From a bacterium (GTDB taxonomy: Bacteria; Verrucomicrobiota; Verrucomicrobiia; Limisphaerales; J093): a stretch of 6,750 bases of DNA. The first letter of the stretch is position 1. Every line of letters starts with the position of its first letter. The notes beneath the pieces are model-generated. The model was not told the origin of the DNA, made no database searches, and saw only the letters and a program-made list of their open reading frames with translations. The stretch covers positions 1 through 6,750 of the forward strand of contig JAJXTA010000154.1 in assembly GCA_021784265.1 (NCBI GenBank). The letters run 5' to 3'. The translations under genes and the position numbers were made by a program. Shown here piece by piece: positions 1-6,500 of the stretch.

Positions 1-18
1 CTGATCCGCGTTTCGGCT

Positions 19-2649
19 ATGGGCGGTAACCAGTTGGGCATGGCGGCGCTGCTTGGCGCGGTGTTGATCCAGTGGCTGGGTCTGGAGGCGGGGCAGGCCG
101 CCGAGGCCCTCTTGCGCCTGGTCCGCGTCCCGCCCACCAACGTTAATTTGGTCCAGAACGGCGATTTCCACGAGGTGACCGCGGGGACGCCGGTGGCGTG
201 GCATGCCGCCCCAAGCGGGTTTGGCTTGGCGCTCGGGGAGGGCCGCCGCGGTGGTCCGGCGGTGGTGTGTCAGAACCCGGCCACCGAGGGATGGTTTGGG
301 GTCAGCCAGACCGTCGCCTTGGACCGCACCAACGCGGCTCCGTTGGTTGTGCGGGGCTGGAGCAAAGCGGAGGGGGTCAGCGGCGGCACCGACAACGGCT
401 ACGCGTTGTATGTGGACCTGATCTATGCGGACGGTACTTTCTTGTGGGGGCAGACCGCAGACTTCCATTGCGGCACCCACGACTGGGAGCGGCGGGAAAC
501 GATCATCTTGCCCGAGAAGCCGGTGAAGTCGCTGACGTTGTATTGCCTGTTCCGGGGCCACACGGGCAAGGTTTGGTTCGACGACATCGAGTTGACCGAG
601 GTCCAGGCCCAGGGGGATGCCGTGGTGTTTCAGGGCGTGCCGGTGCAAGTGGCCCCGCCCGCGAGGCACCCGCGAGGCAAGGTGGTCGGGTTCGCCACGC
701 GCGATGGTCTGCGCCTGGGCCTGCGCGATGCCGCCGTCAGCAGCGTGCAGGTCGAGGGGACGGAATTGGCCGTGTCAGCGCCGGGCGGCTTCCTGGTGCG
801 GGACGTGGATGCCGATTCGGACTGGTATGGCTTCACGGCCGGGTGGTGTCCAGAGTTGGGCCTGAAGCTGGCCGCCCGGGTGACGCCCCAAGCCGATTGC
901 CTGCGCGTGCAGGGGCGCTTGTCCAATCTGCGGGGTGGCGATCGGGCGGTGACCTTGATCTTCGCGTTGCCCGTGGACCTGCCGGGCGGGTGGTGGGGGG
1001 ACGATCTGCGCCGGAGCCGCACCCTAGGGGGACGGGGTGAGTTCAGCAACGTGACGACGGTTCGCTGCGGGGCCACCGGCACCATGTCCCTGTACCCGGT
1101 GGGGGCGGTGTGGAACTCGCGCGCGGGTTTGGCCCTCGGGCTGGATATGAACCAACCGGCCCAGTACCGGTTCGCCTACCACGCCGGCACGCATCAGTTG
1201 TTGCTCGCCTACGATTATGGTCTGGTCCCGGAGCCGGCCCGCTTTCCGGGGGCGGCGGAGTTCAGTTTCGTGGTGTTCCGCTTCGCGCCGCGCTGGGGAT
1301 TCCGGGCGGCGTGGGAGAAATTCATGCGGGTGTTTCCGGAGGACTTTCGGGTCCGGTCCAAAGACCAGGGGATTTGGATGCCGTTCACCGATGTGAGCAC
1401 GGTGCAAGGTTGGGAGGATTTCGGTTTCAAGTATCACGAAGGCAACAACAACGTGGTCTGGGACGACGCGCATGGCATCCTGAGCTTTCGGTACACCGAA
1501 CCGATGACGTGGTGGATGCCTCTGCCCAAAGGGGCGCCCCGGCGCCTGCCCGAGGCCGTGCGGCGGCGGGATGAACTGGCGCACGACGGCCCGCCGGCGA
1601 GCCGGTCGATGGCTCAGGCGGCCCAGGCGGCGGCGATGACCGACGAGACCGGCCAGCCGGCGGTCTTGTTCCGCGACACCCCGTGGTGCGATGGGGCGGT
1701 GTGGAGCTTGAATCCTAACCCGGACCTGCCGGCCACACCCAACGCCGCCACCGTCCATTGGAACGACACCATCCAGGACCAGCTCTACGGGCTGGACACC
1801 CCGGGCCAGTTGGACGGGGAGTACCTCGATTCCCTCGAGGGGTACGTCACCGCCGACCTCAATTTCAATCGCGCCCAGTTCGGTTGGACGTCCGTGCCGC
1901 TCACCTTCACCACGGATACGCATCGGCCGGCGTTGTTCAAGGGGTTGGCGGTGTTCGAGTTCACGCGCTGGTTAGCCGCCGACGTGCATCGGCTCGACAA
2001 GCTGATGTTCGCCAACGGTGTCCCCTACCGGTTCTCGTTCCTCTGTCCCTCGCTGGACGTCCTGGGCACCGAGACCGATTGGCTCCGCGACGGCCGGTTC
2101 CAGCCGGTCCCCGACAGCCAGCTTTGCCTCTGGCGCACGCTGGCCGGGGCCAAGCCCTACCTGCTGCTGATGAACACCGACTTCGCCGTCTTCGGCCCCG
2201 AGGAGGTCGAGCGCTATTTCGCGTACAGCCTCTTTTACGGCATGTTCCCCTCGATGTTCAGCCACAACGCCGCCGACAACCCGTACTGGCGAAACCCCGC
2301 CTGGTACAACCGGGACCGGGTCCTCTTCAAACGGTACCAGCCCCTGATCAAACAGGTGGCCGAGGCCGGGTGGCGGCCGGAGACCGGCGCGGAGAGTGAC
2401 AACCCCCAGGTTTGGTTGGAACGCTTTGGTCCGACGCCGGGCGGGGTGGTGTACCTCACCGCCTTCAACGCCACAGCCCAGCGGCAACCTGCGCGGGTGC
2501 GAGTGGATGCGGCGACCGAGGGGTTGGCGGGCCGGTGGGACGCCCGCGAGCTCCTGACGGGCCAGCACCTCCGCCCCGCCGAGGCCGGCTGGGGGGTGAC
2601 GCTCGAACCGCACCGCGCCGCCGTGTTCCGCCTCCGCCCTTTGCCTTGA
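19..2649 (+). CDS. Exported multidomain protein, CBM-like jelly roll plus putative glycoside-hydrolase-like region
   Basis: Seen: an 876-residue frame ending in TGA. The N-terminus has a hydrophobic stretch (about residues 8-29, ending near GQAAEA) that looks like a signal peptide. Residues about 43-195 resemble a CBM4/9/22-type carbohydrate-binding jelly roll, opening with NLVQNGDF and closing with VWFDDIELTEV. A beta-rich middle follows (about 200-430, with GGFLVRDVDADSDW at 256-269). Residues about 450-790 look like a TIM-barrel hydrolase: GIWMPFTDVS at 451-460, DGEYLDSLEGY at 599-609, FANG at 664-667, GTETDW at 683-688 and MNTDF at 718-722. The last 80 or so residues look like a small beta domain. 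Inference: secreted or periplasmic enzyme acting on a polysaccharide or glycan; acidic residues E601, D604, E607, E685 and D687 are catalytic candidates only. I cannot assign a CAZy family. Start is uncertain: the frame is open to base 1 and ATG 40 is an alternative; neither ATG has a clear Shine-Dalgarno. Confidence 0.9.
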   Translation: MGGNQLGMAALLGAVLIQWLGLEAGQAAEALLRLVRVPPTNVNLVQNGDFHEVTAGTPVAWHAAPSGFGLALGEGRRGGPAVVCQNPATEGWFGVSQTVALDRTNAAPLVVRGWSKAEGVSGGTDNGYALYVDLIYADGTFLWGQTADFHCGTHDWERRETIILPEKPVKSLTLYCLFRGHTGKVWFDDIELTEVQAQGDAVVFQGVPVQVAPPARHPRGKVVGFATRDGLRLGLRDAAVSSVQVEGTELAVSAPGGFLVRDVDADSDWYGFTAGWCPELGLKLAARVTPQADCLRVQGRLSNLRGGDRAVTLIFALPVDLPGGWWGDDLRRSRTLGGRGEFSNVTTVRCGATGTMSLYPVGAVWNSRAGLALGLDMNQPAQYRFAYHAGTHQLLLAYDYGLVPEPARFPGAAEFSFVVFRFAPRWGFRAAWEKFMRVFPEDFRVRSKDQGIWMPFTDVSTVQGWEDFGFKYHEGNNNVVWDDAHGILSFRYTEPMTWWMPLPKGAPRRLPEAVRRRDELAHDGPPASRSMAQAAQAAAMTDETGQPAVLFRDTPWCDGAVWSLNPNPDLPATPNAATVHWNDTIQDQLYGLDTPGQLDGEYLDSLEGYVTADLNFNRAQFGWTSVPLTFTTDTHRPALFKGLAVFEFTRWLAADVHRLDKLMFANGVPYRFSFLCPSLDVLGTETDWLRDGRFQPVPDSQLCLWRTLAGAKPYLLLMNTDFAVFGPEEVERYFAYSLFYGMFPSMFSHNAADNPYWRNPAWYNRDRVLFKRYQPLIKQVAEAGWRPETGAESDNPQVWLERFGPTPGGVVYLTAFNATAQRQPARVRVDAATEGLAGRWDARELLTGQHLRPAEAGWGVTLEPHRAAVFRLRPLP

Positions 2650-2756
2650 CGCCCGTGCCGTGGCCGGTAAGGTGGCAAGACCGGCAGGTTAAGAGCGTTG
2701 GCAGTGCTGACCGGCCCACCGGCGACAGTAACACTTATTACAGAAAGCAGAGACGA
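2650..2756 (+). other. Intergenic leader upstream of the FKBP gene
   Basis: This 107-base gap between the hydrolase-like gene and the FKBP gene holds no credible ORF. It contains an inverted repeat, GCCGGT (2663-2668) and ACCGGC (2680-2685) with an 11-base loop, and two further ACCGGC copies at 2710-2715 and 2718-2723. The last 30 bases before the ATG are noticeably richer in A and T than the flanking genes, as expected for a promoter or translation-initiation region. The purine-rich AGAAAG at 2742-2747, nine bases before the ATG, is a weak Shine-Dalgarno candidate. The gap is long enough for a promoter, but no convincing -35/-10 pair is visible. The hairpin lacks a following T-run, so it is a poor intrinsic terminator. 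Confidence 0.5.
2663..2685. repeat. Short inverted repeat GCCGGT-N11-ACCGGC
   Basis: Six-base perfect arms at 2663-2668 and 2680-2685 begin 14 bases after the stop codon of the upstream gene. The stem could fold in RNA, or the arms could be a protein-binding dyad. The next bases (AGGTTAAGAG) contain no T-tract. In DNA this GC-rich, six-base arms can arise by chance. Confidence 0.35.
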
Positions 2757-3470
2757 ATGAAGCTACGAAACCTGACGGTGCTGAGCCTGGGCATGGGGGC
2801 GACCCTCTGGGCCGCCGACCCCGCCGCCACCCTCAAGACCGACACCGACAAGGCCAGCTACGCCATCGGCATGGATATCGGCAAGACTTTCAAGAAACAG
2901 GGCGTGGACATCAACCCCGACGTCCTGCTCCAAGGGCTGAAGGCCAGCCTCGGTGGCGGCGCCACTCTCCTGACCGAAGCCGAGGCCAAGGAGGCCCTGG
3001 TCAAACTGAATCAAGTGATGAGCGGCAAGCACGAAACCCTGATGAAGGAGCAGGCGGCCAAGAATCAGACGGAAGGCGACGCCTTCTTGGCGGCCAACAA
3101 ACTCAAGGAGGGCGTCAGGACCCTCCCCAGCGGGCTCCAGTACAAAGTGATCTCCGCCGGTAACGGGAAGCTGCCCAAGATCACCGATACGGTCAAAACC
3201 AACTACCGGGGCACGCTGTTGGACGGCACCGAGTTCGACAGTTCCTACAAGCGGAATCAGCCGGCCACGTTTCCGGTCAACCGGGTCATCCCCGGCTGGA
3301 CGGAGGCCCTGCAGCTCATGCCGGTGGGGTCCAAGTGGCAGTTGTATGTCCCCTCGAACCTGGCGTACGGGGAGCATGGGGCGGGAGGCGTCATCGGGCC
3401 CAATGCCACCTTGATCTTCGAGATCGAGCTGCTGGGCATCGAGGACAGCGCGCCCGCCGGGCAGAACTAA
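2757..3470 (+). CDS. Exported FKBP-type peptidyl-prolyl cis-trans isomerase
   Basis: A 237-residue protein that should catalyse cis-trans isomerisation of X-Pro bonds in exported proteins (FkpA/Mip-like architecture). Residues 1-20 form a signal peptide: basic MKLR, a hydrophobic core, and probable cleavage near WAA-DPA. Residues about 28-118 match the helical FKBP N-terminal dimerisation domain (ASYAIGMDIG at 33-42, then a charged helix to about 118). Residues about 125-228 are the FKBP catalytic domain. The residues lining the FKBP12 pocket all have counterparts: Y150, F160, D161, V177, I178, W181 (VIPGW), Y204 (LAYGEHG) and F221 (LIFEIELLGI). Length is normal for the family. The frame stays open upstream to 2412, but ATG 2757 is chosen because it begins a clean signal peptide, whereas the upstream extension overlaps the previous gene and is Arg/Pro-rich shadow translation. 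The gene lies 49 bases before the next one, suggesting co-transcription. Confidence 0.97.
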   Translation: MKLRNLTVLSLGMGATLWAADPAATLKTDTDKASYAIGMDIGKTFKKQGVDINPDVLLQGLKASLGGGATLLTEAEAKEALVKLNQVMSGKHETLMKEQAAKNQTEGDAFLAANKLKEGVRTLPSGLQYKVISAGNGKLPKITDTVKTNYRGTLLDGTEFDSSYKRNQPATFPVNRVIPGWTEALQLMPVGSKWQLYVPSNLAYGEHGAGGVIGPNATLIFEIELLGIEDSAPAGQN

Positions 3471-3499
3471 GGCCCCCGAGATGGGCTTGCCCGCCGGGC
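3452..3499. repeat. 11-base self-complementary repeat at the gene junction
   Basis: The sequence GCCCGCCGGGC occurs twice, at 3452-3462 (last codons of the FKBP gene) and 3489-3499 (before the next gene). Each copy is an odd palindrome, so the copies can also pair with each other except at the central C, giving a stem with a 26-base loop that contains the FKBP stop codon and an in-frame ATG at 3481. There is no T-run afterwards, so it is not a standard intrinsic terminator. It may be chance in GC-rich DNA or may affect translation of the downstream gene. Confidence 0.4.
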
Positions 3500-3519
3500 C
3501 GGGCCTGTTAGGCTGCGGC

Positions 3520-6500
3520 ATGGCCTCCGCACGCAGCGCCCGCTCCGGCAGTCTTCGGCCAGCTTTGCTCTGGTTGGTGGTGCTGGTCCTTGCGCTGGGG
3601 GTAACCCTCAGCCTCCGCTTTGGCGCCGTGGGCCGGGAGCCGGAGTTCGTGCGCGTGATGAACACGGGCAAGAACTACTACGACCAAGGCGAAGCCACCA
3701 AAGCCATTCCACTGTTCCGGCGCGCCGTCGAGCTGGAGCCTGGCCGGCCGGAGGCGCATCTCAATCTGGCCAACGCCTACCTGTTGGCCAATGAACCCGA
3801 GCGCGCCCTCTCGGAGGCCCAGCGGGCGCTCGAGTTCGACGCGAATTCGGCCGCCGCGCTTTATGTGGCTGGCTGCGCCCACCTCCGGTTGCGCCAGTTC
3901 GAGGCGGCGCTGAAGAGCCTGCAACTGGCCCACGACCTGGACGCCACGGTGCCGGCGGTGAGCTACCAACTGGGGCGCGCCCACGAGGCCCTCGGGCACC
4001 TGGAGGAGGCCATCGCGGCCTTTCGGGAGGCGGTCCAACTGGACCCGCGCCACCCGGTGGCCCATTACGCGCTGAGCCAGGCGTTGAGCCGCGCCGAGCG
4101 CAAGGAGGAAGCGATGAAGGAGATCGAGGCCCACGAGAAGATCAAGGCGGCCAACCCCGCCGGGCTCTCGAATCCCGCCACGCTCGAGCGGTGCAAGTAC
4201 ACCGAGGCCCGCGCCCCTCGCCAGCTCGAGAAGCCCGATCCGCGGGGCATCTCCGTGACCTTCGTGGACGCGACGGGGCCGGCGTTTGGGTCCGCAGCCA
4301 GCCACTACCAAGGGCCGGTGGGCGTCCTCGATTACGACCACGACAATCGCAACAGTCTCTTCGTGGCCGAGGGCACCAACGGGTTCCGGCTCCTGGACAA
4401 CCAGGGGGGCGTTTTCACCCCCTTGGGACCGTTACGCCCGGCGGGGGGCGCGCCGTACCGGCAGTGTCTGGTGGGGGACTTGAACAACGATCACTTCGAG
4501 GATGTGGTGGTGCTCGGAGAAACCGCGTCGCATGCCTACCGGTTCGCCACCAACGGGGTGTTCCGCGAGGTGACCGCCTCGGCCGGGTTGAAGAGCTTGA
4601 AGGCGGTCTCGGGGGCGTTGTTGGACCTGGACTTCACCGGCAAGCTGGATTTGCTGGCCGTGCTCCCGGGCGGCCAGGGCCTGCGGGTGCTGCGGAATTT
4701 GGGCAACCTCTATTTCAAGGATATCACCATTACCTCCGGGGTGCCGGCCCACCTGACCGGGGCGCGGCAGGTCGTCATTGACGACTGGAACAACGATGAT
4801 CTGATGGATGTGATCGTGGGGCGGGAGGGGGCGGGGCCGGAGTTGTTGGTGAAGGAGCGGGGCGGTGGGTTGGCGCCTACGAACCTGCCCCCGGGCCGGC
4901 TGGCCGGCGCGGTCATTGCCCTGGGCGATGTGAACAATGACTCTCGCCCGGACCTGCTGGTCGGTACCCCGGACCATGTGGATCTGCTGCTGGGCGGTGT
5001 CAACCAGTTCGTGCGGCTGCCGGTGGCCGTGCCCCAATTACGGAGCCTGACCCTGGTGGATTACGATAACGACGGCTGGCTGGACCTCCTGGCCGCCGGG
5101 CGGGGCGTGCAGATGTGGCGCAACCTGGGGGACGGGAAGTTCAAGAACGTCACCCACGAGCTGGGCTTGGACGCGCTGGCCGACGCCGTGGTGGAATCGG
5201 TTGCCGCGGCGGATTTCGATGGGGATGGCGACACGGACCTCCTGCTCTGCCTCCAGGGCCAGGGGCTCCGGCTGTGGCGCAACGATGGCGGCAACCGCAA
5301 TCACCAGCTCAAGCTCCGCTTGTGGGGCAATCGCTCCAACGCCAGCGGTTTAGGCATCCGCGTCGAGGCCGCCATGGGCGGGTTCCACGTCTTTCGCACG
5401 GTCTCCACCCTGCCGGTCGAGATCGGGGTGGGCGCCCATACCACGGTGGACTCGCTCACGGCCCGGTGGGTGAACTTGGCCTTCAGCTTCGTCGATGTGA
5501 AGCCGGACCCGCGGACGGCCCTGGTGGTGACCGAACCGGTGCTGCCGGAGGGTTCCTGTCCCTATCTCTACGCCTGGGACGGCACCCACTTCCGCTTCGT
5601 GTCTGACATCCTCGGCTCCGCCCCGCTGGGGTTGCGGATCACCGACTCGCTCTTCACCGACGCCGACCCCCGGGAATACGTCTGGATCGGCGACGCGCGC
5701 CGGTTTGTGCCCCGCGCGGGGGCCTACGAGCTCCGCGTCACCGAGGAACTGCGGGAGGTGTTGTATCTGGACGAGACCAAGCTGGTGGCGGTGGACCACC
5801 CTGTCGGCACCGAGGTGCGGACCACCGACAAGCTGCGCCCAAGCAAACCATTCCCCCCGAGTGAGCTCTGGACCCTCGACCACCGCTATCCGCTCCTGCG
5901 CGCCACCCGGCTGGATGGGGCCGAGGTCACGGACCTGTTGGCGGAGAACGATGGCCGCGTCCTTTCCCCGCTCAGGCTGCGCGAGGCCCAACTGCGGGGT
6001 TTGGCCGAGCCGCACGGGGTGGTGCTGGACTTTGGTCCTCTGCCGGTGGACCGGCCGTTGGTCTTGGCCCTGACGGGCTGGTTGCGGTTTGGCGGGGGGA
6101 TGGCCAACGTGGGCGCCTCGTATGATCCCGACCTGCCGTTCCCCTTCCCGACGCTGGAGGTCGAAACCGCCCCCGGCCAGTGGCAGGCCGTGGACGTGGT
6201 CGTGGGGGCGCCCTCGGGCAAGACCAAAACCATCCTGGTGGACCTGGCGGGCAAACTGCCCCCCCACAGCCGCCGGCTGCGGTTGCGGACCGCGTTCGAG
6301 ATCCACTGGGACCGCGCCGCTCTCTTCGAACGCCGGACCGCCGCCGACACGCGCGTCACCAGGATCGGGCCCGACCAGACCGACTTGCACTGGCGCGGCT
6401 TCAGCCAGTTCGCCGACCTGCCGTGGACGGTGCCGCTGACGCCGGTCTATGAGCGCGTGTTCCAGACGCCCTCCTGGTATATCACCCCGGTGGGGTGGTG

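Noticed and set aside
1024..1923. 299-codon minus-strand open frame inside the first gene
   Set aside because: It lies fully antisense to a well-supported coding frame. Its product is Arg/Pro/Gly/His-rich with no recognisable domain, as expected when high-GC genes are read backwards.
2646..2673. Possible promoter TTGACG-16 bases-TAAGGT
   Set aside because: The -10 is poor and the -35 overlaps the stop codon of the upstream gene; sigma-factor preferences of this organism are unknown. Too weak to annotate.
2663..2700. Intrinsic terminator after the first gene
   Set aside because: The hairpin arms are only six bases with an 11-base loop and no T-run follows.
2412..2756. N-terminal extension of the FKBP frame upstream of ATG 2757
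   Set aside because: It overlaps the end of the first gene and translates to Arg/Pro/Gly-rich sequence. ATG 2757 begins a normal signal peptide and gives the normal family length.
2763..3671. 302-codon minus-strand open frame across the FKBP gene and the next start
   Set aside because: It overlaps a certain FKBP domain and the start of the TPR protein, and shows no domain or signal of its own.
3508..4341. 277-codon minus-strand open frame over the TPR region
   Set aside because: Antisense to the TPR array; its Leu/Arg/Gly/Val-rich periodicity mirrors the reversed TPR codons.
5350..6390. 346-codon minus-strand open frame inside the large gene
   Set aside because: It is antisense to a frame with clear ASPIC-like and C-terminal sequence, and it is low-complexity in Gln/Gly/Pro/Arg. 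It is a GC-rich shadow.
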